Source of the DNA: JAKPPT01 sp964630305
GTDB lineage: Bacteria; Spirochaetota; Spirochaetia; Treponematales; UBA12059
Assembly (NCBI GenBank): GCA_964630305.1
Contig: CAZVTR010000005.1
Span: forward strand, 11,780-75,779
Direction: 5' to 3'
Length of the DNA: 64,000 nt
Part shown: positions 25,717-33,672 of the stretch, piece after piece
Position numbering within the stretch: the first letter of the stretch is position 1
Layout of the letters: every line of letters begins with the position of its first letter
The notes under the pieces: generated by a model
The model's database searches: none
Seen by the model: the letters and a program-made list of their open reading frames with translations, nothing else
Told to the model about the DNA's origin: nothing
Made by a program: the position numbers and the translations under genes

Positions 25717-25736
25717 TTCCCCCATCTTCCTGCCAC

Positions 25737-25765
25737 TTGACTATATTATACAAACATAGTACATA
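25737..25765 (+). promoter_or_regulatory. Possible tRNA-Leu promoter
   Basis: TTGACT (25737-25742), 17-bp spacer, TACATA (25760-25765). The tRNA would start about 57 nt after the predicted transcription start. The -10 is weak. Confidence 0.3.
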
Positions 25766-25828
25766 ACAGTAGCCATGATGTACGATCATAGCGCCTGTGC
25801 TTACTCCTGGTATAGCACAATATTGTGA

Positions 25829-25911
25829 GCCGGCATGGCGGAATGGCAGACGCGATGGACTCAAAATCCATTGTTCGCAAGGATGTGTGGGTTCAAGTCC
25901 CACTGCCGGCA
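25829..25911 (+). tRNA. tRNA-Leu (anticodon CAA)
   Basis: 83 nt. The acceptor GCCGGCA (25829-25835) pairs with TGCCGGC (25904-25910), with discriminator A at 25911; CCA is not encoded. The anticodon stem ATGGA/TCCAT frames loop CTCAAAA with anticodon CAA. A class II long variable arm (TTGTTCGCAAGGATG region) and GGTTCAAGTCC T-arm are present. It reads UUG leucine codons. Confidence 0.95.
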
Positions 25912-25926
25912 CTATTGAGCTTTTTG

Positions 25927-25942
25927 TAGTACAACTGTACTA
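25927..25942. promoter_or_regulatory. Perfect palindrome TAGTACA-AC-TGTACTA
   Basis: Seven-base arms around AC, 15 bp after the tRNA and 14 bp before the YkgJ-type gene. The AGTACA/TGTACT halves match those of the hsp20 palindrome (12491-12509). It may be an operator or a tRNA processing/termination hairpin. Confidence 0.4.
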
Positions 25943-25955
25943 TCCGACAATCACT

Positions 25956-26264
25956 ATGAACCAATCCAACGATATACATCAGGAATCGCATATTGTCTGC
26001 AGACCAGGCTGCGGTGCCTGCTGTATTGCGCTATCGATTGCTTCCTTGATCCCGCCACGGTTTTCTGGAGAACAGGCAGAGCCCAAACCTGCCGGGGTTG
26101 CCTGCAGGTGGCTTGATGATGAGTATCGCTGTATGCTCTATGGCAGCAGTTTGCGGCCTCGCGTGTGTGAGTCACTCAAGCCGGAACGAGAAATGTGCGG
26201 CACATGCCGTGAAGAAGCGCTCAGCTATCTTGCAATGCTCGAAGAGAAAACCCGTCCTGAATAA
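25956..26264 (+). CDS. YkgJ-family cysteine-cluster protein (UPF0153)
   Basis: 102 aa. The N-terminal cluster C15-x3-C19-x2-C22-C23 (CRPGCGACC) and later cysteines in ACRWLD, YRCMLY, PRVCESLK and MCGTC match the zinc/iron chelating YkgJ family; most members have no known function. The start at 25956 follows the palindrome 25927-25942; upstream in-frame codons would run through the tRNA and are rejected. No strong Shine-Dalgarno is seen. Confidence 0.82.
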   Translation: MNQSNDIHQESHIVCRPGCGACCIALSIASLIPPRFSGEQAEPKPAGVACRWLDDEYRCMLYGSSLRPRVCESLKPEREMCGTCREEALSYLAMLEEKTRPE

Positions 26265-26340
26265 TTCAGCATAACGTGTCTATCAAACGGTCGCTTCTAA
26301 TGAGCGCTAAAGAAAGTTGTTAAAAATCATCTAAATTATG

Positions 26341-26369
26341 TTGACAATTGGTTTGTGTCGCAATATACT
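26341..26369 (+). promoter_or_regulatory. Near-consensus sigma-70 promoter
   Basis: -35 TTGACA (26341-26346, perfect), 17-bp spacer, -10 TATACT (26364-26369). It is the best match to consensus in the window and drives the membrane-protein/regulator/barrel operon. Confidence 0.8.
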
Positions 26370-26389
26370 TTGAACAACAAAGTACTTTG
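26367..26389. promoter_or_regulatory. Palindromic operator over the -10 and transcription start
   Basis: ACTTTG (26367-26372), AACAA, CAAAGT (26378-26383) form one inverted repeat, and CAAAGTACTTTG (26378-26389) a second perfect palindrome. The site covers the -10 end and the start point, as for a repressor; the winged-helix protein encoded at 27038 in the same operon is the natural candidate. Confidence 0.6.
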
Positions 26390-26413
26390 ATATTGTGAAA
26401 AAAGGAGATTGCG

Positions 26414-27025
26414 ATGTATTCCGAACAGGAACTCGATCGGGTTCAAAAACAGCTTGCTGTCATGCGGGATATGGTTAACCAGTGCCAAAAGCTCGTGCTT
26501 GAAGACGGAACGCTGTACATACTCTGGGGCAGTCTTGCAGTTATTGCCTCGCTCGTAACCTATGCGCTCATGTGGATCAATGCGCCGGTATGGACAGTGG
26601 TTGTGCTCTGGATTGCTGTGTTTTACGGTCCGGGAATGCTGGTCACCTATCTCAAAGTGCGCAATAAAAAGAAGCATGTAGTGACATTTGGAGAGCGAGT
26701 CATTGGCCGGCTCTGGCTGGGGGTAATCATCATATCGATACTCAGCGCCATACTAAGTTCGCTCCAGGTACTGCCTTGGCAGGTAATTGTTGTAATTCCG
26801 TTTAGCTTTGGGCTCGTCTATTTCCCGCTCGCTGTGCTCCTCGACTGGAAGCCGCTCTCGTTTTTTGCGCTCGTCTGGATAGCAGGCGGTGTTGTCATGC
26901 TCTTTGTGCCGTTTGTCTATTCATTCCTGGTGCTCGATGCGCTCATTATTGTCTGTGAGATTATTCCTGGGATACTCATAAAACAGCGGGCGCGTAAGCA
27001 AATTGATGCAGCGCAAGTAGAGTAG
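26414..27025 (+). CDS. Membrane protein, unknown function, paired with a winged-helix regulator
   Basis: 203 aa. A soluble helical N-terminus (EQELDRVQKQLAVMRDMVNQ) is followed by about five to six membrane helices and ends in a basic tail (KQRARKQIDAAQVE). No transport or enzyme motif is visible. AAGGAG lies 7 nt before the ATG. Membrane proteins of this build often sit next to HTH_34-type regulators in bacteria. It is the first gene of a three-gene operon. Confidence 0.75.
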   Translation: MYSEQELDRVQKQLAVMRDMVNQCQKLVLEDGTLYILWGSLAVIASLVTYALMWINAPVWTVVVLWIAVFYGPGMLVTYLKVRNKKKHVVTFGERVIGRLWLGVIIISILSAILSSLQVLPWQVIVVIPFSFGLVYFPLAVLLDWKPLSFFALVWIAGGVVMLFVPFVYSFLVLDALIIVCEIIPGILIKQRARKQIDAAQVE

Positions 27026-27037
27026 AGCAGGCCGGCT

Positions 27038-27370
27038 ATGAGCGATGCTACTGACGGAATCGGTTTTAACCCTGATGCTGTTGATGAACTCCTGCACAAC
27101 CCCGTAAGGCTGGCAATTATGACTGCGCTCTCACAGGTGGAGCAGGGAGATTTTAATTGGCTTAAAGAGCTTACGAAGGCTACCGATGGCAATCTCGCGA
27201 CACATCTCAGAAAGCTTGAGGAAGCTGACTATATCAGGGTTACAAAAACGTATAGCGGGCGCAAACCTGTGACTTACTACGCGCTTACTAATAAAGGAAG
27301 CAATGCGTTAAAGAATTATATCACTATGCTTGCGTCTATTGTAAAGAATTTTGAAGCAGGTTCTTGCTAA
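27038..27370 (+). CDS. Winged-helix transcriptional regulator (HTH_34/MarR-like)
   Basis: 110 aa, a single winged-helix domain: LLHNPVRLAIMTALSQ, recognition helix region GNLATHLRKLEEADYI, wing VTKTYSGRKPVTYYALTNKG. This fits the HTH_34 family of small DNA-binding repressors. It starts 12 bp after the membrane protein gene. Being encoded behind the palindromic operator (26367-26389), it probably represses its own operon. No sensor domain or metal-binding cysteines are seen. Confidence 0.87.
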   Translation: MSDATDGIGFNPDAVDELLHNPVRLAIMTALSQVEQGDFNWLKELTKATDGNLATHLRKLEEADYIRVTKTYSGRKPVTYYALTNKGSNALKNYITMLASIVKNFEAGSC

Positions 27371-27402
27371 TTGAGAACCTTGAAAAACTAAGGAGGTTGT
27401 AT

Positions 27403-27945
27403 ATGAAAACAAGGAAACAAGCTGTTGTGCTGGCGGTTTTACTTGCTGTTGCCGCAGCGGCTGGGTTTGCAGAGGATGTGAACACGCCTCAAGGCTTTTC
27501 AGTGTCGTACATGTTAACAGATCTTGCGGATAACTTTGGCATTGGTCTTGAAGTGCAATCGCCGCTGTTCTTTTCGTTTGCTGCATTGCGGATAGATGCA
27601 TTTGCATTCTGGCTCAATGCACCGGAGAGCGCAGAGCTCTGGTACCCATTTTTAGCAGTACGTGCAGGACTCGCGGGTTATTCGTTCATCCAAAATCAAA
27701 TTGTTCGCCTCTATGGCTATGGTGGTGTTGAGTGTGTGTTTCCGGGACTCTGGACTGACTACATCGATATTGAGCAATTCCGTATAGGCGGCTTTGGCGG
27801 GTTTGGCTTTGAGTTCTTCTTTATGCCGCAAGCATGCTATTTCATCGAGCTTGGGTCAACGGGCTCAGGCGCAACAACGAGGTACGACACGAGGCTCTAT
27901 CGGAATGGGTTCGAAGTGCTCGTCGGGTTGCGCTGGTACTTTTAG
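27403..27945 (+). CDS. Small secreted, beta-barrel-like protein
   Basis: 180 aa with a signal peptide (MKTRKQAVVLAVLLAVAAAAGFA). The mature part alternates hydrophobic and aromatic residues with Gly-rich turns (FRIGGFGGFGFEFFFM) and ends in VLVGLRWYF, with the terminal Phe typical of outer-membrane barrels. The family is not recognised. AGGAGG is ideally placed before the ATG. It is third in the operon and is followed by a strong terminator. Confidence 0.72.
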   Translation: MKTRKQAVVLAVLLAVAAAAGFAEDVNTPQGFSVSYMLTDLADNFGIGLEVQSPLFFSFAALRIDAFAFWLNAPESAELWYPFLAVRAGLAGYSFIQNQIVRLYGYGGVECVFPGLWTDYIDIEQFRIGGFGGFGFEFFFMPQACYFIELGSTGSGATTRYDTRLYRNGFEVLVGLRWYF

Positions 27946-28006
27946 GCTGGTGACAATATTACGGTAAGCAGTACTGTGAACTCCAAGTAAGAACAATGAA
28001 GAGTAG

Positions 28007-28045
28007 CGGCACAGGTTGCAGTAAAACCTGTGCCGTGCTTTTTTT
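28007..28045 (+). terminator. Rho-independent terminator
   Basis: An 11-bp stem CGGCACAGGTT/AACCTGTGCCG (28007-28017 with 28025-28035), a 7-nt loop and a T-tract (28038-28045). Confidence 0.9.
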
Positions 28046-28094
28046 AAGCAGGTGATGTATACTGTGTGTACTATCGATTTGCAGGAGGTTACAC

Positions 28095-28736
28095 ATGCAG
28101 GAGGTACACAGCTGGCATGCTGAGGCACTGGGAAAGCAGGCTGCAGCATCGCTTGTTAAAAATGGTTTTACCGCAGAATATTTTGATACTCGAGAGAAAC
28201 TCATTAAGGCTGTTGATGCAATGCTCGCGCCAGGCATGAGTATTGGTTTTGGCGGTTCAATGACAGTGCGAGAATTAGGCATTCTAGACAAAGCTAAAGA
28301 GCGCGGCTGTACCATTCTTGATCACAATGCGCCGGGAATCGATGCGGAAACCCGCATGAGCATCTTGCGCAAGCAGCTGACAGCCGATTTATTTATTTCC
28401 AGCACGAATGCGCTCACGCTCGATGGTGAGCTTGTGAATGTCGATGGCAATGGCAACCGTGTGGCTGCATTGAGTTTTGGTCCCAAAAAAATACTGGTGA
28501 TTGCTGGCATCAACAAAATAGTGAGCACACTCGATGATGCCTTTGCGCGCATCGAACTCACTGCATCGCCCAAAAATAATAAGCGGCTCAATAAGCCCAA
28601 TCCCTGCACCAAAACTGGATACTGCATGGATTGCGACACAGATACGAGAATTTGCCGCATCTACTCAATACTCAAGCGGAAGCCCGCAGCATCGGATTTT
28701 ACCGTGCTCATAGTCGGAGAAGCGCTCGGATTCTAG
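28095..28736 (+). CDS. LUD-domain protein (DUF162, LutC-related)
   Basis: 213 aa. The LUD fold is indicated by MLAPGMSIGFGGSMTVREL, DLFISSTNALTLDGELVNVDG and KILVIAGINKIV. The C-terminus has a cysteine cluster (PCTKTGYCMDCD and RICR) typical of one LUD subgroup, probably metal-binding. LutC is part of a lactate oxidation complex, but no lutA or lutB lies here, so lactate use is not implied. AGGAGG precedes the ATG. It stands alone. Confidence 0.83.
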   Translation: MQEVHSWHAEALGKQAAASLVKNGFTAEYFDTREKLIKAVDAMLAPGMSIGFGGSMTVRELGILDKAKERGCTILDHNAPGIDAETRMSILRKQLTADLFISSTNALTLDGELVNVDGNGNRVAALSFGPKKILVIAGINKIVSTLDDAFARIELTASPKNNKRLNKPNPCTKTGYCMDCDTDTRICRIYSILKRKPAASDFTVLIVGEALGF

Positions 28737-28808
28737 TGCATGGTGCATAGTTAGCATGCAGCAAGGCAGGCTAGCTCCATGCTGCACTGCTGGCAAAGTA
28801 CACGCTGG

Positions 28809-31043
28809 CTAATCGAGCACCTTCTGCCGCACCTCGGCTGCATAGCCAGGATCGGGTGCTTGCAAAACGGGTATATCATCATAGCGTCCGACATTGTTCC
28901 AAAAGGTCATTCCCTGATTGACTGCCTGGTAAACACCTTCTACTTCTTTTGCAACATAGGCAGGTGAGTAGTAAAGCCTGTCGTAGGATACGTTCATGTA
29001 AAATGCCTGCACATAGGGACGGACCACAATCCGGTTTTTGCCGATAGTCCAGGTTCTGAGGCTGCCGAGCTTATAAATTCGATAGGGCCGCATCTCTGCA
29101 GGGGCAAAGGCTAAAAAGTTTTGCTCAAAGTGCGATGGATAAAACATTGGGCAGATGACATCAACATAGCGGGAAAGGAGTTCAACATCCTGCCCGGTAC
29201 GCACGCCGGATCGATACCAGCCATTGACACCGTAAATATCAATGCTGATGGGACCGGGAATCTGTTCTCGCGCATAGTTGAGAAATGAGATGAGCGCGCT
29301 CTCTTTGTCCATTCCCGCGTCTTTCCAGCGATAGGATGCATCGCCAATGTTGACACCGTCGGTCGGGAAGCGGATATAATCAAACTGGACTTCATCAAAA
29401 CCGCGTGCCAGCACTTCTCGTGCTATTGCAACATTGTATTCCCAGATGCGTTCGCAGTAGGGGTCAACCCAGTATTCTTTGTAATAAATTTTTTCCTGTG
29501 ATGATTGTGTGCCGGTAGCCGCTGGCTGATTGGCTCCCTGTGGGCTTGCGGTGTTTGCATTGCTTCCAGCGGCTGGGGCTTGCGGAGCAGGCGCAGCTGC
29601 TCCAGTTTGAGTTTCTTGAGCAGTGCTAGTGTTTGCTAACCGGTACCCCTGCCAGGGTGTTTTGTTTTTCGCATCGTATACAGCATATTTCCCGTTTCCA
29701 TATTGATACATATGCTGATCCTTAAACACGACAATGCGAGCGACAAGATAGATCCCCTCGGCTTTCATTTCTTTTGTAAATGCATCAATGTCGATGGTGG
29801 CACCTGGTTTGTACATAGACTTAACGAGCGGATCATTTGATATGTATCGAAGCTTTCCGTAGTCGTCTTTAAGATCGATCGTGAGCATGTTAATATTGTT
29901 GCGTTTCATGAGCTCAATGTATTTTTTTCTGGTCTGCTCGTTGATGATGTAGCCGGTCTGGAGATAAATCCCATTTTTATTAGCTGCTCGTGCAGTATAC
30001 GGGTTAAACTCTCTTTCTGCAAAAAACCAGAGTTCAGAAAGCGAAAGAGCAGGCAGTGCACTAAATGTGCTAACACCGGGTTTAACGGTGATTGCCGAAG
30101 GCGGCTTCGGTTCACTGGAATTATTTCCGCTGCTATAGAGTGCAAGCAGCCGTTCCGGTATGAGGGTTTTAAGCTTTTCTATGAGAGCCTGTTCTTGAAC
30201 CGCCTGTGTGAGTCCTGCGGCTGCGCTGTATTGCAAAAGCTGATGGTTAGAAACAGCATAAAAACCTGTGTTAGTGAGCGAGAGTGAGTCCATGCTAAAA
30301 AAATCAGTCTGCGCTGTAAAAACACGTTCAAACTTGCAGTCTGTCCCTAATGCCCGGTATATGACAGGAAGAAAGCTGTTGACAGCCCAGATAACAGGAG
30401 CTTGTTCCCCTTTTGCAACTTGTATGTCTGCAATTTCATCGGGGCTCGTTGTTGGGCAGCTTTGAGCAAAGTTGCCTGCTGCTTTTCTCCAGGAGCCTTT
30501 AGGGAGTTCGCGTATGAAAAGGCCGCGTATTGCACTTGAGAGCAGAACAGTGAGTTTGGGTGAGCTGAATACCGCAACAGCTTTAATACCGTTTGAATCG
30601 GATGGATTGCCGAGGCTGGTCCAGTTTTTGCCCCCGTCATAGCTAATATATGCAGCATCTTTAGTGCAGGTTACTAACGTTTCATGGTTATAGGGATCAA
30701 ACTCCAGGTCTTTGAGTTCATGGATAATTTCAACAAGTTTTTTTTGTCCGTTGTTGATGAGCTTAATGGTCTTTACGGGCAGTTTGTTGCTTCTCGTTTC
30801 GTAAGATTGCAAGTCTTTGGAAAAAAGAATTCCCTGATTGGTTAAAAAATACCAGCCGAGATTGGTTTTGAGTATCTTTCTGCATTCGATATCAGGAGGA
30901 AATGCGGTGAGCTGGACGGGCTTACCGTCACTCACAGCAAAAATTCCCTTGCTGGTGCCCACGAGAAGTTCCTGGGCGGTAACTGCCGGCATAATCAAAC
31001 AAATGAGTGTGATGATGCATATGTGATGTGACAAACGCTTCAT
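28809..31043 (-). CDS. Secreted DUF4015 glycosidase-like protein with N-terminal propeller-like domain
   Basis: 744 aa with a signal peptide (MKRLSHHICIITLICLIMPAVTAQ). Residues about 25-330 contain short repeats resembling BNR/Asp-box propeller blades (AYISYDGGKNWTSLGNPSD). The DUF4015 TIM-barrel follows from about residue 365 (MLTIDLKDDYGKLRY, VARIVVFKD, EVQFDYIRFPTDG, SIDIYGVNGWY, VDVICPMFYPSHF). A Ala/Pro/Gln/Thr-rich loop of about 45 residues interrupts the barrel near residue 500. DUF4015 belongs to the glycoside-hydrolase-like superfamily; the substrate is unknown. AGGAA precedes the ATG. Confidence 0.83.
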   Translation of the reverse strand: MKRLSHHICIITLICLIMPAVTAQELLVGTSKGIFAVSDGKPVQLTAFPPDIECRKILKTNLGWYFLTNQGILFSKDLQSYETRSNKLPVKTIKLINNGQKKLVEIIHELKDLEFDPYNHETLVTCTKDAAYISYDGGKNWTSLGNPSDSNGIKAVAVFSSPKLTVLLSSAIRGLFIRELPKGSWRKAAGNFAQSCPTTSPDEIADIQVAKGEQAPVIWAVNSFLPVIYRALGTDCKFERVFTAQTDFFSMDSLSLTNTGFYAVSNHQLLQYSAAAGLTQAVQEQALIEKLKTLIPERLLALYSSGNNSSEPKPPSAITVKPGVSTFSALPALSLSELWFFAEREFNPYTARAANKNGIYLQTGYIINEQTRKKYIELMKRNNINMLTIDLKDDYGKLRYISNDPLVKSMYKPGATIDIDAFTKEMKAEGIYLVARIVVFKDQHMYQYGNGKYAVYDAKNKTPWQGYRLANTSTAQETQTGAAAPAPQAPAAGSNANTASPQGANQPAATGTQSSQEKIYYKEYWVDPYCERIWEYNVAIAREVLARGFDEVQFDYIRFPTDGVNIGDASYRWKDAGMDKESALISFLNYAREQIPGPISIDIYGVNGWYRSGVRTGQDVELLSRYVDVICPMFYPSHFEQNFLAFAPAEMRPYRIYKLGSLRTWTIGKNRIVVRPYVQAFYMNVSYDRLYYSPAYVAKEVEGVYQAVNQGMTFWNNVGRYDDIPVLQAPDPGYAAEVRQKVLD

Positions 31044-31293
31044 ACAAATTCCTGACTATCGTGATTGGATTTGGCGCACTGCATTATATATCGGTATGCA
31101 TATAAATTCATAGTGGTTTTTCATAGGCTTGCTTGAGAAAATTTAGTATATTTGCTTACATACTAGCACAAACAGAATAACTCAGGCATTTTCAGGATGG
31201 CTTGGGCTACAGGGGGAGCGCAAGCTCGTTTTGAATTGCGAGTGTATCTGGATGTGCTTTATTGAGCATGAGTATTTTTTAGAGGAGTATGTA

Positions 31294-31926
31294 GTGAAGA
31301 GGAAAGAGCACACAGTGAACTGGGAAGCCGTCGATGCAATTATCGATGAGGCATTAGCCGCCGTTCAATCCGCCAATGATATTGAGTTAATTCATGAGTG
31401 CAGAAATCGATTTAGGATAAAAGTACCATTGTTCAGCCGTGCCTATACCGCTGCTGTCATGGCTCTGATGCTCTCTGGGAATTATGGTTATACGAGAGGA
31501 AACCGAAAAACTTCGCACTTTAGTGCAAAGGGGAGCGAGCGAAACACTTCAGACGCAAAGCAACTGATGCCGCGCTTTACGGGTGAGGGAACTACCATTT
31601 TTATCAGTGCTGGCAGAAGACAGCGCATGTTCCCGAGGATTATTATTAAAATGATAGCATCAATACCCGGTATGGATCCTTCTAAAATAGGAAATATCCG
31701 CATTATGGATAATTACAGCTTTGTAATAGTAGAGCCATCGAGCGCAGAGACGGTGATTGCAGGTTTAAACGGAAAAATGTACAAAGGAAGACCGCTTGTA
31801 GTGAATCATGCACGCAAAAAAGATGAGTTAGAAGCTGCTGTTGAAGAGACTGATTTAGAGAATGATATGCTCGATGATGCTATGAGCACTGCTGATACGG
31901 ATGAGTTGAGCGATTCAGAGGACTAA
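31294..31926 (+). CDS. DbpA-type RNA-binding domain protein
   Basis: About 210 aa. Residues about 101-175 form the RRM-like domain found at the C-terminus of DbpA helicases (IFISAGRRQRMFPRIIIKMI, KIGNIRIMDNYSFVIVE, GKMYKGRPLVVNHA). No helicase domain is present. The N-terminal 60 residues are helical and the C-terminus is very acidic. I chose the GTG at 31294, which has AGAGGAG 6 nt upstream; an in-frame ATG at 31231 lacks a Shine-Dalgarno. Residues about 66-90 are polar and encoded by a palindrome-containing stretch (31511-31545). It may aid rRNA or mRNA folding. Confidence 0.8.
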   Translation: MKRKEHTVNWEAVDAIIDEALAAVQSANDIELIHECRNRFRIKVPLFSRAYTAAVMALMLSGNYGYTRGNRKTSHFSAKGSERNTSDAKQLMPRFTGEGTTIFISAGRRQRMFPRIIIKMIASIPGMDPSKIGNIRIMDNYSFVIVEPSSAETVIAGLNGKMYKGRPLVVNHARKKDELEAAVEETDLENDMLDDAMSTADTDELSDSED

Positions 31927-31953
31927 ACGTTACTACTTCCCCCTGGTGCTAAT

Positions 31954-31995
31954 GACTTTCGGTTGTATACATTGTGTTAGCCGAAAGTCTTTTTT
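31954..31995 (+). terminator. Rho-independent terminator
   Basis: Stem GACTTTCGG/CCGAAAGTC (31954-31962 with 31981-31989), an 18-nt loop, then TTTTTT. The T-tract reaches the stop codon of the convergent gene at 31994. Confidence 0.75.
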
Positions 31996-32929
31996 ATATC
32001 AGCGTTCGGAGTATGATAAATACAATTACTGCATTTATTGTATACCCTGCCAAAAAAAAGAACCCGCTTAAAAGAAAATTTATCAAAGCAAGCCGTTTCC
32101 AGTATGCAATATTCTTTTTTGATGGATATGGATGCAGCACTGTTCCAGCGCTATGCAGGAGCGTGACATCCCTTCGCGCTCTAAAGTAGCGGGCGCGGCG
32201 CCAGAACCTGCGATAGAGGGCAAAACCAGCAACTCCAGGCGGAAGAAACGGGAGTATCGGAGAAAAAGCCAGTGTGAGGCTAATTGCTGCAATGAGCGAA
32301 ATTACTTTAATGGACATAACGCCCACGACGACCCCTGTCATTGCGAAAATGCCTGCGGCGAGAGCTATTTTGGTAAACGGATTCCAGTATTCATTAACTG
32401 GTCTTCCTGCAAAAACGCCAAGATAGATGACATGCTTTTCCGGAACATCATGGATGAGAATGAGTGGTTTGGTATCTGATGAGCAAAACAGAGGAGTCCC
32501 GTTGCTATACAAGAGTGTCCCTGTAATAAAAATTGAGCTTCCTACAGGAATAGAGGGCAGGGTATTCCAGGTGCACCGTTCAACAGTGTATTCCTGCTCG
32601 CGGTTTCTGATGCGTCCATACCGCAGCGATCCTGAGAGTATGTAAATGGGTGTGTCTTTTAAACAAACTTTGATGCTGGCTCCATCGACAGTCACCCAAA
32701 TTGACTCATCAACGCCAATGGCATTTATGATTCCATACGCTCTGCAAGCAAAAGGAGTCTGTGATGCGTTTAAAATAGCTTTTTTTGTAAGCACAGGAAG
32801 TGTTTCGGATGTGATGAGCGTCTGTCTAAACATATGCCATTGCGAACGTACAAAGAGGGCTCCTGCAATGGGGAGGAGAACAAAAAAGAAGAGCGCAAAG
32901 AGTAGTGTCAGAAACGGTAAAAAAAACAT
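31994..32929 (-). CDS. Membrane protein, unknown function
   Basis: 311 aa. An N-terminal membrane helix (FFLPFLTLLFALFFFVLLPIAGALFV) leads to a soluble domain of about 150 residues with beta-strands (SIWVTVDGASIKVCLKDTPIYIL, SSIFITGTLLYSNGTPLF). Two or three membrane helices and a C-terminal helix follow. This layout (helix, RING-less GIDE-like soluble domain, helix) resembles some envelope stress proteins, but no family is claimed. AAAGGA precedes the ATG. Confidence 0.65.
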   Translation of the reverse strand: MFFLPFLTLLFALFFFVLLPIAGALFVRSQWHMFRQTLITSETLPVLTKKAILNASQTPFACRAYGIINAIGVDESIWVTVDGASIKVCLKDTPIYILSGSLRYGRIRNREQEYTVERCTWNTLPSIPVGSSIFITGTLLYSNGTPLFCSSDTKPLILIHDVPEKHVIYLGVFAGRPVNEYWNPFTKIALAAGIFAMTGVVVGVMSIKVISLIAAISLTLAFSPILPFLPPGVAGFALYRRFWRRARYFRARRDVTLLHSAGTVLHPYPSKKNIAYWKRLALINFLLSGFFFLAGYTINAVIVFIILRTLI

Positions 32930-32961
32930 GCATGATCCTTTTTGCTAGTTGTGCTTACTAC

Positions 32962-32991
32962 TTGTACCAGGTGTGCTTCTCTTTGTAGTAT
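32962..32991 (+). promoter_or_regulatory. Predicted leaderless promoter
   Basis: -35 TTGTAC (32962-32967), 18-bp spacer, -10 TAGTAT (32986-32991), six bases, then the ATG at 32998. No Shine-Dalgarno is present. Confidence 0.55.
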
Positions 32992-32997
32992 ATCAGT

Positions 32998-33657
32998 ATG
33001 ATTGATAAAATTCGAGTCGGACCTATCGGTCTAAACTGTTACTTCATTAAACAGCAGGCTGCACCGCTTGTTATTGTCGATCCTGGTGCAGAGGCAAAGG
33101 TTATTGCAAAACGAGCGCTCGAACTGCAAGCGCGAGGACTCGTGCTCATCGCGCTTACGCATGGGCACCTGGACCACACAGGAGCGCTCCCTGAACTCAA
33201 AGCCATACTGGAAGCTCAAGGCAGTACAGTGCAGGTTGGCATTCATACGCTCGATGCGCAGTACCTAGGGAAAACAGCACGCGATATCAATGAGCGTATT
33301 TTTCGCGGCATCAATGCAGTGGGATACTTTAAAAAATTTTTCACCGAAATGCCTGAACCGGATTTTGTCTTTGAACATCGGGGTGTGCTTCCGGAAACGG
33401 CGATACAGGTACTGCATACGCCGGGACACACGCAGGGGAGCTGCAGCTTTTACATACCTGATGAACAAACAGTATTAACGGGAGATACGCTGTTTTTGGA
33501 TGGACGTGGCCGCACCGATAATTTTGATTCCGATGAAATTTTGCTTTTGGAGTCGATTACTCAAGTTCTGTTTTCATTGCCGGACAATACCCGTGCTTTT
33601 CCTGGTCATGGCGATGAAACAGTGCTCCGGCATGAAAAACGCTACTATACTTTATAA
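32998..33657 (+). CDS. Metallo-beta-lactamase-fold hydrolase (glyoxalase II-like)
   Basis: 219 aa. The binuclear metal site is seen in THGHLDH (His55, His57, Asp59, His60), with the downstream HTPGHTQG and LTGDTLF motifs and a C-terminal PGHGDETVL. This is the YcbL/GloB-like branch of the MBL fold, usually thioester hydrolases; the substrate is not known. The promoter ends 6 nt before the start. apbE follows after 15 bp and is probably cotranscribed. Confidence 0.88.
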   Translation: MIDKIRVGPIGLNCYFIKQQAAPLVIVDPGAEAKVIAKRALELQARGLVLIALTHGHLDHTGALPELKAILEAQGSTVQVGIHTLDAQYLGKTARDINERIFRGINAVGYFKKFFTEMPEPDFVFEHRGVLPETAIQVLHTPGHTQGSCSFYIPDEQTVLTGDTLFLDGRGRTDNFDSDEILLLESITQVLFSLPDNTRAFPGHGDETVLRHEKRYYTL

Positions 33658-33672
33658 AACAGGAATACCATT

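Larger units (their letters stand above)
25478..25828. other. AT-rich intergenic region between DUF262 gene and tRNA-Leu
   Basis: 351 bp without a coding sequence that I can support. It holds AT-rich DNA (25495-25562), four degenerate repeat units (25563-25716) and a possible tRNA promoter (25737-25765). Confidence 0.6.

Noticed and set aside
25829..25911. Integrated element with attachment site in tRNA-Leu
   Set aside because: No duplicated tRNA 3' end and no integrase gene were found; the DUF262 gene may still be transferred by other means.
25797..25955. Coding extension of the YkgJ-type gene upstream
   Set aside because: The frame runs through the tRNA-Leu gene; the ATG at 25956 begins the conserved protein.
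28760..28795. Terminator from the TGCAGCA/TGCTGCA hairpin after the LUD gene
   Set aside because: The loop is about 15 nt and no T-tract follows on either strand.
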